Source of the DNA: Enoplolaimus lenunculus
Lineage: Eukaryota > Nematoda > Enoplea > Enoplida > Thoracostomopsidae
DNA: 64,000 nucleotides
NCBI GenBank assembly: GCA_030248215.1
Contig: JASANG010001031.1
Span: 186,001-250,000, forward strand
Direction of reading: 5' to 3'
The notes below the pieces were generated by a model. The model made no database searches. It saw only the letters and a program-made list of their open reading frames with translations, and was not told the DNA's origin. Position numbers and translations under genes: made by a program. Positions within the stretch are counted from its first letter, which is position 1; the number at the start of each line of letters is the position of its first letter. Below, piece after piece: positions 51,039-63,480 of the stretch.

Positions 51039-53646
51039 TGCGCTTCGCAACTTCAATGAATGAAACGATTACCGAATGAGTGCTTCAATCAACTTCTTTG
51101 TTGATGACGGCAGCCGTTATGAACAATACGTACGTATATATAACTACACCTGATATCAATATTTACCTTCCATACGCTAAGGCATTAACGCTCAAGTTAA
51201 AGTCCCTGAAACAACAAAATGCAGGCTCACATGCCCACTTTGGTAGGGGGAAGTGAAAATTTTTTAGGAGACGCATACAAGCGTTTCCGATGAATTAAAA
51301 ATAAGATTTAAAATGTTTTGGTTGGACCAAAAAATTTTTCCAGGAGGGGCTTAGTTTCATTGGATAACCTACGGCTACGGGCTTGCAGAGGGACCACTTG
51401 GCACAGTAATAGATGTCAGCCTTAACGATCGGGAAATCAGTCCTTTTAAGCACGGCATTCTGACCTCTAAGCGGATGCTTTACCTCTACGTCACGAAACC
51501 CGCCTCTTCAACTGCTTTTATCCTTAACTACGTATGCGTCGACACGCGTGCTGCCAGCTAGTATTCAACATACTGTGCGTTGCATGTATTGCATACGTGC
51601 TACACTACAAAGGACAAGTATGACCCATATGCTAACAGTACAGTATCTTTTGAAAGAGTTGTAACGCGTGAGTCCAAACCCGCTTCAGGTGCATGTAATA
51701 TGGAGGCGTGTTACGCAAGCCTGTGTATAATCTTTACAAAGTCGGGCAAAATTTGCACAATAGTTGCGTGTGTTTTATTGTGTTATTTATGTCCGGTTAA
51801 TAACGGTATATTGATTTGTCTTGGCTGTAGTATTTCAATGATTCCAAAAAATGGACACGTATACGTATGGCTGTTTTTTTACTCTTGTAACTACAATTGT
51901 TATACGCGAGTACTGCACTATGAACAACTGTTCAAATAACGCGAATTTTGCAATGATTTATAATACTACTGCACAATTAGTTTGACACGTTACCAGAGCT
52001 ATGCGCCTTGGTTATTTAGAGTAAGTTGTCCGTCCGGTGCAAAAATATACACCAGTCGTCGTAGTGAAACCAGATGTATTGAGCGAACCTCGGATATACT
52101 TCCTTCCTAATCAGTCTAGTTAAACATTCCAATCGTTAAAAGCACAAATGAATGCATATTTTAACCCACTTCGTTTCCAATTAAGCCGATACGCAAATTA
52201 GTTATTAAACCATTTATTCAGATTCCCAAGAACCAAGAGTTTATGTATAATGCTGAGGATCTTACAAGGCATAAAATCCTGAAAATTCAGCCGCTGAATG
52301 TGGGGCGGCGTGACTCAGTGGAAGCGCGCTGCACTGAGAATCTGTCGTTCGTGAATTCAGCCCCACTCAAGACTATGTGTTTAGTTGTAGGCGTTACTAA
52401 ACACTGGCAAGTGCAACTAACACTTTATTGACAATTCTGAATCCCCAACTGACAAATTTCTTCAGGTTGGAAACCTGCCTGACGCGAATGTCTATTCTTA
52501 AAAAGGTAGCCTCCACCATATAGTTCCAAAACCGTTCAAGCAAAACCCTACACATGTGCGCTGCGAGTTGCTTAATTAAAAATCATGTTCTGCGATTATA
52601 TCCAGAAAGTTTTTCCGATTTTCTGGCCCTTTCGGCGTAAAATTGTTTCAAAAATTGAAACGTTCATTGTTTGAACTTCGAACAAACTTACATTTGAAAC
52701 ATATTTACTCAATCAAGTAAAAACGGCAATTAATTGCGAAAAATTAGACTCGAACTTTTAGTGTATCCGCGCATTGAATACACCATATAACTAAGTTTAA
52801 TGTCACCGTTTCAATACAATATACAAATGATGCACTAGCCAAGTAAATATATTGACACAGCACAGAACTAATTCAAACAGCAACCTGGATTTCGAGGTTG
52901 CAACAACGAGAAAGGTCAGCTTTGTAACTGAACCAGCTGCATAACCGGTATTTTAAAATATCGACACGACATTTTGGAGGAAATAGTTGCTTAGTACTTG
53001 CCCTGACTTAACTTCTTGAAAAATTAAAATAGTTGTGCTAAGAGAGCAACCTCTCATTCAGCTTTGAAAAAGAACGAACATTACTAGCTTAAAAATTGAC
53101 ATAAAATTGTGTGTGAGCCATCCTTGAATGTTAGAACCACCTTTTGTTAACCGGATAGCGTTTAATTTTTGTGCTCTCCGAGAAATAGGTTCATTTACCA
53201 AAAAAGCACTCCCTGTTGGTGCTTAGTTTCTCCTATTTAATTTTTTATCTAACTCAGGCGAAAGTTCCGTTCCAAGAATTCAGTGCATACTTTGCCACTT
53301 TGAGTGCCCTTTAATTTTATGTTTGGCCGTTTAATTCGTTGGCTAGTACTATTTTAATAAACTTACTACATAATATTTTGGTCCGTAGGAACTCTACCTA
53401 GTTGTGAAACTCAATTTCAGTCATCAGGCCGCGTATGACATTGTCTAGCAGAAATTTAACTTTAATACACACATGGTATATGTGTCTTGTGAACGCTGTT
53501 TTGAACTGGTTATTAAGTAGCATTCTGTAATTTTCTGCGAAAATGTAAGAATTATAGATTGTTTTATAATGTGTTTATTAACCTGATAAATACTATATAA
53601 TACATATTTCAAAGCCTCAGGCTTATTTCAAATCTACATATAAATC
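51039..53646. other. Intergenic spacer between divergent alpha-actinin and syntaxin genes
   Basis: The two genes point away from each other, so their promoters should lie here. TATATAA occurs at about 53593, about 50 bp before the syntaxin ATG. A 119-codon open frame at 51580-51939 is Cys-rich but has no conserved motif and I do not call it. A worn family K piece (ACCAGTCGTCGTAGTG, ATGTATTGAGCGAA) lies at about 52042-52230. Confidence 0.55.
52288..52370 (+). repeat. tRNA-like repeat, second copy
   Basis: ATGTGGGGCGGCGTGACTCA, GTGGAAGCGCGCTGCACTGA, GAATCTGTCGTTCGTG and then AGCCCCACTC. GTGGGGC/GCCCCAC could form an acceptor-type stem, and TGACTCAGTGGAAG resembles an A box, but the B box is worn. 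Aligns with 8050-8135. Confidence 0.5.
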
Positions 53647-56600
53647 ATGTCGGTTGATAATGCATCACGTAAGTTTCTTACTGTAAAGGAGTCCCGTCGT
53701 AGGGGTTTTATTTGTTTTATGATTGATGGCATGACATTCGTTGTAGAGGCGTTTGTTTTGTGATTGATGACATGACATATATAAGGATAATGGATTTAAA
53801 CTGACGTTATATTATGAATATTGTTCCTTGCAGTGTGTTTAACATTAAATATGCGTAATTATGATTAGTTTACGAAGATACAGCTTCGTATTTCTGCATA
53901 TCTGTCCAACAGGGATGGGCGGTCTCGATACAGTACTATTAGCTAAGCTAGTTTGAGTTGAAAAAAGAACGTAGCAATGTTTTGAACCCCTTAAAATTGG
54001 GTATGTATACTTGCTTATTTCCCTCCACATTATGACCGTGTTCCCCCTAAGTTATTTTATTACATTATGACATGAATGGCTTAGGCTCAGGTTTACGCTT
54101 CAACTTAGGCACGGGCGTGGGGAAGCAAACAAGTAAATAAAATTGCACAGCACTAGCAAAGTCAATGAGCTTTTTAAAGAGTTCATCACCAAGTACTTTT
54201 TTATTAATATTGGCACTGACGGTCGCATATTATTCGTTTAAGTTATTTTTCAAATCTTTTCAACGTCTGTTATAATTGGAGATGGGGATAATTTTGTGAA
54301 AGTTTGCAATCGTCGCGCTTGTTGCAAAATTCTGAAGTGATAAATAAAGAAAAAATCAAGTTTGGCGGCAATTTATTAGTTTAATTGTATATGGTGAGGC
54401 TGAAAAATCATCGAATTTTTTCGCATTTGGTTTGCTTACTGCTCTGCCAATTATTTGACACGCTATTGCAGGAGTTGATCAGTTTAAATACTTTTCGCTA
54501 ACTAATGTTCGATGTTATACACATTTGAGAACATATTTTAAGTTCCGAACTTGTGACATCAATACCATATCAGTTCGAATATCATATTTATTGTCAGACA
54601 GCACATAGAATGTGAGTGTATTTTTCCATCGTTTTGTACTTATGTGTCATATAATTTTAGGCGACGGGTCTAACGCAAAATTGGTACACGCAGTATCCAC
54701 AAACTTACAAAAAATAACGCAGAATGGTGGGTGATATTTTATATTTAAATTGATAGACAGTGACTCATTGAGAGTTTCCAAAGTTATAAACTAGTTTTAT
54801 TATCTTCGTCTTTTCGTAGTAAAGTGTCCCCAGGGCGCGACTGGATACGTATGAATTGTTCCGGAGCTGGATAATGAATCTTTTGCCGGAACCGGATATT
54901 AATTAGATATAACATTATAGTTTATGTACTGTAGGAATATAGTTTATGTATATACTATTGGAAATTATTTGAGTCGCACAAAAGTATACGTTTGCGTAAT
55001 TGAGATTTATTGCTAGTTTGGATTTTTCATTTTTACTTCAGTGTGCAGAACTTGCGTTTTTGACTTGCCCTGAAATGCAATCGCAGCAAGATATTAAATG
55101 GTCCGCTTGTATAAAGCAGTTTTATTGATATTCCACGCCACAACCATAAATATCGAGTATCCGGAACGTTTGTTACCTAAACCGGATACGGATATTAATT
55201 TTTGCCCATACAGTGGGTGTCACATTTTATTGAAACAGCTTCACATTCGTAAAACGCGCGGCAGTTAAAACACGATCAATAAAATCCTAATAACAAGTGC
55301 AGGTTTTTGCAACGTGAACTTGCAGGTGTATAAAAACCCATTAATAAAACGGCAAAACCTTTCATTTGTAAATTTGGTTTAAGGCATTTACGTAGTAATT
55401 AATTGTTTGATTTGTTTAATTTTGTATTTACACAGATTTTGCTGTCAATCATTTCTCTTTTTGCACTTAGACTTCGGCACTTTCAACAAAGATCACTGTA
55501 AAATGTTCTAATCTTGAACATGCGTATATATATGAAATTTGTGTAAGCCACTGTGACAGTTAAACAAAACACTGATCTATATGACATTACACTATCAACA
55601 ATAGGTACTTTTTCGTTTTAAGTTAGTTCAATTAAGCGTATGGTCGAACAAATTGGAACGCCAAGCGACTCAGAACAGTTGCGGTTAAAACTCCACGAAA
55701 TTCAGCACTATACCGGGTCACTCGCAAAAGATACCAGCGCTAGCATCAAGCAGTTGGCAACGACCGAAGCGGAACCGGGAACAGATGAGGTAAACACTCC
55801 CGTTCAATCGGATACCGTATGGTTATGTTTTTGAAAAAATCTTAGTATTAACTATGCTTCCTGAAGTACACCTCTCTGAAATAATTTATGATTATTGTTT
55901 CTTGGAGCATTCAACGTAAGGCAGCATGCGGTTTGTTGATGCATTGGTGCAGTGCACTTAGGATGCAACTCAACACTATGGTTGACCTTTTTATTTAGCA
56001 ACCTGCATTGTTTTAGCGACAGTGGAAAATTCAGAAAGATCGTCTGGTCAACGATTTTTCGGTGGTACTGACAAATTTCCAAAGCGTCCAGCGAGACGCA
56101 GCGCAACGCGAAAAAGCAAGCATTTCACGGGCTCGTGCAAACTCTGGCTTGGATTATGTGAGTTTGTAAATTTAATGGCCCATGTGAATTATTTAATATA
56201 AAAGTTTGCTCATTTGGAGACTGAAATTCTGTGAGATAGGCTTAGATTAGGCTAAGCTTACAGTGAGACTGGGAAGCTTGGGAACTAGGAGATAGGCTAG
56301 GCTTACTGCGAAACCGGTAAACTTCCAGTTGGCATTCACTTATATACAGTTATCTATTATTACTACATTGTGATGTCATGGTATATACCAGTCGTAATGG
56401 GAATACATTTATTGAGCGAAGCTCCAACACACGTAAGCAATTAAGGTAATATGCAAATTAGTTATTAGCTAACTATTCATTTATCGGTTTCGGATGTTTG
56501 TAAGCAATTTCCGCAGATTGCTCGCACCCAAAAACCCTTCAACCACGCAAATAATTATTGGAATAATTTAAAAAGTCCTAATTTTGTCTCGTCAATTAAC

Positions 56601-59600
56601 CTTCATTAAACCGTAATAATTAATGAAATAATTTTAAAAGTCCTAGTTTTGTCTTGTCAATTAAGCTAATATGCAAATTAGCTATTAGCTAACTATTCCA
56701 TTATCGGTTTTGGATGTTTGTAAACAATTTATTCAAATTCCTCGCACCTAAAAACCCTTTAGTGCTGAAATTATATTACTTCTAACTGTAATAATTAGTG
56801 AAATATTGTAAAAAGTCCTAATTTAGGCTCATAAATAATGCTAATATGCAAATTATCTATTAGCTAACTGCTCAGTTATCGGTTTTGGGGGTTTGTAAAC
56901 AGGCTACGCAGATTTCTCGTATCCAAAAACCCTTTAATGCTAAAATTAAATTGCTTCTAACTGTAATAATTAGTGAAGTATTGTGGAAAGTCCTAATTTA
57001 GGCTTAATTAATTATGCAAAATAGCCTGTAGCTAATAAACGGCTAAAAATTTTAAAACTCAAATGCGAGGTTAACACCCCAGGATAACTGGCTTTCAAAC
57101 AAAAAAAGTTTATCGAAATCGGTTCAGCCGTTCCTGAGATTCTTTTCGGACGGACAGACGGACATCCACCTTTCGACCCCCCAAGCACAAAACATAAAAC
57201 GCTTCGTGAAACTCCGAGCTTCGCTCGGAGGTTCGCTTCGCTCAATAATTTAGCTCTGGTGGATGTTGCACACCAATGGAGACTTTAAAATATAAAATAG
57301 TTATATAGGTGCTCATATTCTTTCGGTGAATTGCAACTTCTTTTACAGAATCCGTTTGGCGAACGCAAAGATGGACCCAAATCACCAGATACGAAACCTG
57401 CACAGCTACCAGATTCCGATGTAGAATCGTAAGTAGACAGCGCAGTATGTTCATTTAAAATATGAAAGTGTTATGGTGCGAAAAATGTTTAGATAATTCT
57501 AGTATCTGTTTAGCGTATGTCGCCCTGCTACGTCGTATACAAATTATTACGAAGTCGCACGACGACGAACGCCGCCGCGCGATACGAATAGCACCGCTCT
57601 AGGTGTTTATATATGTTGGTGCTAAGAGTAACGTGTCTGTTTACGTGGGATTGTTGAACAAGAGTATGCAATGTAGTATATTGGGTAAAATAGGATGTAT
57701 ATTCCAAGCGCGAGTTGTGTTTAGAACATACCGCACCCCCGTTTATGTTTCAATTAATTTTTAAATACTAAATGAAGGAAAAACAAGTTTTTCTTCAATT
57801 AAAAATGTATCGGTTAAGCTTTGATGCATTGAACGTGCGCTTCATTTCACTTTTTGTTATTGGTTTCACATTGAAATAAATAAGCGGAATTATATTTGGA
57901 TGAAAAAATGTTTTACATCAATGAGCAGACACAGTATCTCAATATTGTTTCAGTACGCCAGCACAGTCCGACTCTCAAATGCAGCTGGTCATGGAACGAA
58001 ATTTGAATATTCAAGCAATCCAAGAACGCGAAGCAGCAATTAAGAATCTCGAGGTTAGTATTTCATTTAGAATTGGCATCGGCATTTGTCAGAATGTAAG
58101 TACAGCTCTGTTGGATTGTCACTAATTGGTGAACAAAGTTTCAAAATCTTTGTGCAACAAATTGTTAAGAATTGGTTTAACCAGTATAAATATGTTTTTA
58201 TTTACGTTTACTTGTGTAATACGTGTTTCAGCGGGATATTCTGGACGTTAATCAAATATTTCGCGATTTGGCAGTTCTAGTCCATGACCAGGGTGACATG
58301 ATAGGTATGTATCTCTAGCGATCGCTATACTTAATGCAATGTCAGACACCATGTTGCTGACGTATAATTGAACGGCAAATACCGTAAAATTTATAAGCCA
58401 AGTATGACTATTTTTATTTCTATGAAATAACAGAGTAAATGCTCTTGAAGTTATGAAAAGCTTTTAAGTTTTACGGTTTAAAAAGCAATGTCTTATACGT
58501 CAACCGATTCATGAAATACTCAGTCGGTGTTTTGTTTATTTTCTATTAATTTCCGCATCTGTTGCAACTTACAAGTAAATGCATACTGTTTTATTTTTAA
58601 ACAGCAACTTCGATTACCAAGTTCTGTCAACCGGATGACTTGTTATATTTCAGACAGTATAGAAGCAAATGTAGAAGACGCACAACACAGCGTCAGCCAA
58701 GGATATCGTGATGTGATGAATGCTGAAAAATACAAGGTAAATGTGTTTCTACTAAGATTCATTTAAGCTTTCTGCTAAAATAAACCAGTACTGTGTAACT
58801 AGCATGTTGTTCGTGAGTCGAGTTATTGTGTTTGTGACAGTGTGAGTTTTTTGTTGTTTGTTTAGTATGTTGTTTGTGAAACCCTGATTTTTTTAATTCT
58901 TAATTGAAATGCCACAAAAAATATCAAAATGGCTATTTGTAGCATGTATTACGGTTTTGGTGACGATTGGATGTTACAAAATCGGCTCATATTTTCAAAA
59001 ATCAGAAAGGGTATCGCTATACTTTTACCGACTTCATTGTCATTGGACGATTTCCGGCGCTGTGAGGCTATGTACATGAAGTGTCTTTCGGTATTGCATA
59101 CAAGTTTGTAAATAAATGTTTGTGACATGCGACGCCACACGACGCCGTACAGCAAATATAGTTACACCCTTCCGCTTTGTTGTTCGGGGCAACAATGCAA
59201 TAGTTTTGTCACAGCATAGAAACTACGGCATGCGTGCCTTGAAAGTTCTAATATGTTTATTTGTAATACATACTTATTTAAATTTAAAAAACTCAGAATA
59301 TATTGATTTGAACGTTGGAGTGCTTGTTTCTGAACCTTACGGTTCATTCTGAGTGGCCTTGCAAGACACAATCCAGTAAATTGAAACTCCAGTTTCACTA
59401 GCTGTAGTTAAATATTTGAGTCTGCCTTATCATAGGTGTCACCGGGATTTTGTGTCAGAAGGCAATTGATTCGAGATTCGAAAAAAGATTTTGCGACCGA
59501 ATGCGGTCGTTAGGAATTCCAGTGAACATCTATTGCTGGCATAATATATCCCGTTATATACGCCGTTGACAAAGTGTTAAATTAATGATGGATTTTGAAA

Positions 59601-60438
59601 TTATTTTTCTAGCGTTCAACACGTCGAAAACGTTTGATTTGCGGCACTATTCTGGTCACAATTGTGATACTGCTTTTGCTTATTATTATTTTGAGTTCAA
59701 AATGACCATATTGGCATGCATATAATACGTTGTTGTGTACTGAAATATGTTTTTGTTTGTATTTATGTTTATATCTATGGTGCTGTCGTGGTCAACGTTA
59801 TCACAGTAGTGTTTTGCATGCAAATCGTGCATAGAATGTGAAGGTATGTAGTTTTCTGATTTTGACCAATACATACAGCATTCAGAGTGCGGATTTTGAA
59901 AAAACAGGAATTGAATTATTTAAATATTGAAAAATGCCCGTCATTGAAACAGGTATTATTTATGCAGCACGTATCAAATGCCGAACAGTAGCCCATAGCT
60001 AATGGGGGGCCTCACCCTGGGGGCCTCACTCTGATTAACTCAACCCGTATTTAAATGTGATATTGAAATGAGACAAAATTATAGTTAGCCCAATTCCAGC
60101 TGACACTTCGTAAGAGTAGAATTTGTATCATGAATGTTTCAAAAAAATTTGAGGTCTTGTTAGTTTTCGAAATTTAAGCGAAACGTTTTCACTGTTGGAA
60201 ATATGAAAAATGTATGTCGTTATGGTTCAACTCGATATTCAAATTTTTTTCTTATTTTTGAAATATGAAACGATGTGGATTTGCAACTTGATAATGTTGT
60301 TAAGGAATACGTTACGGTAAACTATTTGGTTCTTAATTTCAGGCAAAGACCCGGCGTCGAAAAATGACATTCGCAATAGTGGCTGGTGTTGTGTTAAGTG
60401 TTTTGATTTTAATAATTATTATTAGTTTGTCAAAATAA
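53647..60438 (+). CDS. STX12: Endosomal Qa-SNARE, syntaxin 7/12 type, with alternative tail exons
   Basis: Shared exons are 53647-53668, 54661-54726, 55623-55789, 56017-56157, 57349-57428, 57954-58053, 58232-58304 and 58654-58736. They are followed by either 59613-59705 (274 aa in total) or 60343-60438 (275 aa). All boundaries are GT-AG and phases agree. Domains: N-terminal Habc bundle (about 8-125; [59 protein letters not shown]); a Pro-rich linker; the SNARE helix (about 180-242; [38 protein letters not shown]) with zero-layer Gln212; then a basic stretch and tail anchor. Length and motifs match syntaxin 12/7, which drives endosomal and lysosomal membrane fusion. Translation starts in a 22-nt exon; a start at the ATG at 55640 would lose the first Habc helix. 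Intron 4 holds a family K element. Confidence 0.95.
54832..55215 (+). mobile_element. Family L repeat (syntaxin intron 2)
   Basis: GGAAATTATTTGAGTCGCAC, AAAAGTATACG and TTTTTCATTTTTACTTCAGT match 44057-44402. The ends carry AGGGCGCGACTGGATACG and CCGGATACGGATATTAATTT. Confidence 0.65.
56387..57250 (-). mobile_element. Family K element, inverted copy (syntaxin intron 4)
   Basis: Reverse-complement relative of 23495-24486: ATACCAGTCGTAATGGGAAT and TTATTGAGCGAAGCTCC at one end, GAGCTTCGCTCGGAGGTTCG and CTTCGCTCAATAA at the other. The tandem internal units and the CAGCCGTTCCTGAGATTCTT segment are conserved. Confidence 0.8.
59613..59705 (+). CDS. STX12: Syntaxin alternative last exon a: tail anchor with Cys
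   Basis: The acceptor TTTTTCTAG precedes 30 codons and TGA. The peptide starts [11 protein letters not shown] and continues into a hydrophobic run of about 20 residues ([16 protein letters not shown]) ending SSK. The basic RRKR sits at the membrane edge with a Cys two residues later, a possible palmitoylation site. It joins the SNARE helix in phase 0. No AATAAA is seen before exon b; AATACA at about 59870 may serve. Confidence 0.88.
   Translation, partial: RSTRRKRLICGTILVTIVILLLLIIILSSK
60343..60438 (+). CDS. STX12: Syntaxin alternative last exon b: tail anchor without Cys
   Basis: The acceptor TTAATTTCAG precedes 31 codons and TAA. The peptide starts [15 protein letters not shown] and ends LIIIISLSK. 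The hydrophobic run is about 22 residues, slightly longer than in exon a. The TRRK/TRRRK and the LIII..SK ending show that the two exons are diverged duplicates. Same phase, so the exons are interchangeable. Confidence 0.88.
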   Translation, partial: AKTRRRKMTFAIVAGVVLSVLILIIIISLSK

Positions 60439-61955
60439 CTGATTTTTGGTCAATTAATATTAGCGTCAATTTTTGTCTGAGCATAATGTAAAGTTGAACA
60501 AGAAGCAAATGGCTCCTGTTGTACTGTAATCTTCGCTTGAAGCTCACATTGCGTTTTCAAGCAAAATAGTTTAAACCGGTCTTTACGAAATCAGATTTTA
60601 CAAAATGCACAAAAGCCGTCAATGTTTCCTCGCCGAGCGACCAGATTGCAGCAAGTTCTTGTGCCGTAAAGTACCTAGCATCACGAATTCCGGTGTCGTT
60701 CTGGTGCTTTAGGTTTTAGAGTAGCCAGTACCAAGTTTAGTTTCACACTTATTCAAGGATATTTCAAGTTGAGTTCAGACTCCTTCAAGAGAATTTGGTT
60801 GAGCTTTACCTTCCAATTTTGTGGTCTGCTTCCCTTGCAAATCTTGTTCTTAAAGCTTATATATAACTGGAAAATCTATCAGCAAGACAAGTCTTATTTC
60901 AGACATATTTGTCTTATATTTCAAAAATATTTGTCTTATATTTCAAACATATTTGCTTTAATCGTTTGAGACAAAATTTTAAATTTCAGACTTTTAAGTC
61001 TGAAACCTTTCAGACCCATATTTTTAAAAAGTTTCAAAAATATAGCCTGAAATTCAAAATATATTTGTCTGTAGTCTGGTATTACGACATAATTCAAACA
61101 ATATTTCTTGAATATCAGACATTTTGTTTTTGTGTGTAGTTTTGAATATAATCAATATAATTTTTGTATTTATGTATTCTAAAATGAAACTAATATTGTT
61201 ATGCTATGATATTACTGTATATGAAACCATGTGTTTGATATGTGAAAACTTCAATTATATAGTCGAATTCGCTAATGTCGTTTGTTCAACGCCAAAATCA
61301 AAGACGGCATCTAAACGTTTAGTATCATACGTATAACATTCAGGTCGACATTTGTAAAGTCTAAAAGTCAAATTCTGAAATTCTTAGACATTTAATGCCA
61401 GTTAACAAGAGGGTTTCAAATAAAATTGTAGCACCGATGATTTGAAACCTACATCCCGTTGTAAGCTAACAGAAATGGATGTTCTTTTTCTTTCGTTGTT
61501 ACTAAATTATGTATGCACCGGTATTTATAAATTGTGATATAACTGGCTTGATCTGGATTATTTTACTGTGTTAGCCAGGTTCCCAGGATTGAAAACATCC
61601 GCAGCAAAGGTGGTAACAGTATTTGGCAACGTCAAATCCTAAACAGGTATGTATTAGTATATCACGAAGATTTACTGTGGTTACGGCGAGTTTGCTTAAT
61701 CGTTTGTTTACATGAAATTATAAGCATAAATGTTAGCTGAAACGGTGTCCAAATTACGTTTCGTCGGGCGTTCGAGGCTAATTTAATGTTGATTGGCAAT
61801 GTAAAACGGGTACTTGCTGGTTATGACGTCGAAATACGGTCAGTTTATTAAAAGGTTTTGTCCAAAAAATTTCCAACGTTTTTGATAACCGAGCGAGTTT
61901 GATGTGTAGATGAATTTGAACATAGGTTCAAATGTTTAAAAATCATATTTTTGAT
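60439..61955. other. Downstream of syntaxin, no gene seen
   Basis: The likely 3' UTR and spacer contain repeated TTGTCTTATATTTCAAA/ACATATT words at 60890-60960 and AATAAA at about 61421. Short frames at 60769-61336 are AT-rich, lack conserved motifs and are not called. Confidence 0.55.
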
Positions 61956-62198
61956 GGCCAATGTTACTTTAAGGGGCGTAACAGTAGATTAAGCGTATTC
62001 CGAAGCCTAAGCGTTGCAAAAATGAGTTCCTAAGCCTAATCCTAAGCGTTGCAAAAATGAATTCGTAAGCCTAAGCGTTGCCAAAATGAATTCCTAAGCC
62101 TAATCCTAAGCCTGAGCAAAAAAATGTAAGTTAGAATCTAAACCTGCTCTTTTATAGACCCACCAGAAACATGGACGCCCGTTTAAGTAACATGGGCC
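61956..62198 (+). mobile_element. hAT-like MITE family B, complete copy with perfect 8-bp TSD
   Basis: TTTTTGAT occurs on both sides. Left repeat GGCCAATGTTACTTTAAGGG, right repeat CGCCCGTTTAAGTAACATGG ending GCC. The core has three tandem blocks of CCTAAGCCTAATCCTAAGCG followed by TTGCAAAAATGA, then GAGCAAAAAAATGTAAGTTA. This is the best reference copy for family B. Confidence 0.92.
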
Positions 62199-62755
62199 TT
62201 TTTGATGTGGATTTAGGATTTTCGAGGCGGACTCAGTTTTTGCGTTGTTATTACATGACTATAGTCGGCGTTGGAAGCTCTTATTAAAGCTTTTAATGCG
62301 TTCGACACTGTTCATTTGTGATTTTTGGTTCATTCGTACAAAATTTACGCTAAACTAAAATACAGAAAATGTCTTTGTGCGTTGCGTTCGTTACTATTTA
62401 TAAAACATGGATGTAAACGGATATCCGTTTCCGGTAAAAATCCATACGGAAATAATAATCATAAATTTATTGTCTGATATTTTTCCGTTATTTTCGTGTT
62501 TAAAAATTGAATTCTGTTTCGCATAAAACACAATATTCACAGTAGATTTCTAGTTATATACGAAGTCTAAAATGCTCAATATATGGGTCACTATGTTGGA
62601 AAAGCGAACGCGTTAGAATATTGGGAAGTACAGTTGGAATATATATATATATATAACAAGTTAAGCCGTTTTAAAATGCGCTAATCACATAAACGCATTT
62701 TGCAAATGATTTGCTTTGATTCATTGTTTGTATATTTATTTATGAATTTGTCGTT

Positions 62756-62880
62756 TGGGCCTGTATGTTACTTTTTGGGGCGCAACGTTTTTGTGCGAGA
62801 CTGATAATTGAGCTGGCTTTAGCTTTTAATTAATATTTAGGATTAGGTTTAGTTCATGATTTAGGCTTTATTCGACAGTT
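62756..62880 (-). mobile_element. hAT-like MITE family B, one end only
   Basis: GGCCTGTATGTTACTTTTTG, GGGCGCAACGTTTTTGTGCG and worn TTAGGATTAGGTTTAG words. The other end is replaced by the family C element that follows. Confidence 0.6.
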
Positions 62881-62892
62881 TTGGTGTAATTT

Positions 62893-63050
62893 TAGATTTG
62901 TTGCGTCCTCCACTCTTCGTTACTGATATATATCCGGTATTGCAACTATCCGTTGAATTAAATGTTTTACAGACTCCTATTGATTGAGACTCAAAATGGG
63001 GGACCCTCCCCCTCTTATTACCCCCTCCCCTTCTTCTTCGGGTCACTACA
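62893..63050 (-). mobile_element. Family C element, right portion
   Basis: CGTTACTGATATATATCCGG, TGAATTAAATG, GGGGACCCTCCCCCTCTTAT and the terminal TTCTTCGGGTCACTACA match 25341 and 46541. The left end is absent. A Cys/Arg-rich frame on the minus strand over this element is not a gene. Confidence 0.65.
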
Positions 63051-63369
63051 ATAAGTAGTTGGTGTTTTGGCGTATCATGGGGCCATCGTTTGTATACGTA
63101 TATATTTTGTCTGATTCCTGCACAATGATTTATGGTGCATATTTATCAGGAATACCGGATCTGTATCCTGAGGTCAACAAAATTTGATGGAGGTGAAGTC
63201 GGAAGTGAGGCGAAATAAGGTAGTTACAATGATGTTTAACTTGCTAATTTTAGCAAATATATGTAAGATGTTTTTAAATCTTTTGGTTGTACGCTTATTT
63301 TTTTCGAAATTTTGGTAATTTTTCACTCTAAATTGTGCCAAAAGTTAAAACGAAAAGCACCATATTTTG

Positions 63370-63480
63370 TGAATCTGCAATATTTCACTACCGAAATTGT
63401 CTGTACTTCCGACAGAGATTCTGCTGAAGCCAGATGTTGATTTTCTGTCGAAGACGAAGGCAGACCTCCGGTTTTACCCT
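63370..63480 (-). mobile_element. Family G repeat; family M relative follows
   Basis: CACTACCGAAATTGTCTGTA, GATTTTCTGTCGAAGACGAA and GGCAGACCTCCGGTTTTACC match 12760-12880. A partial family M copy (GGCGTAAACGGATAG, GAACGGAAACGGAA) is at about 63651-63740. From 63741 to 64000 the sequence is AT-rich and empty. Confidence 0.55.

Noticed and set aside
51580-51939. 119-codon Cys-rich frame between actinin and syntaxin
   Set aside because: No recognisable motif or splice context. Single open frame of this size in AT-rich DNA; left uncalled.
55640-55834. Syntaxin starting at the ATG at 55640
   Set aside because: A phase-compatible acceptor at 55622 and two upstream exons supply the missing Habc helix, giving the normal family length, so the 53647 start is preferred.
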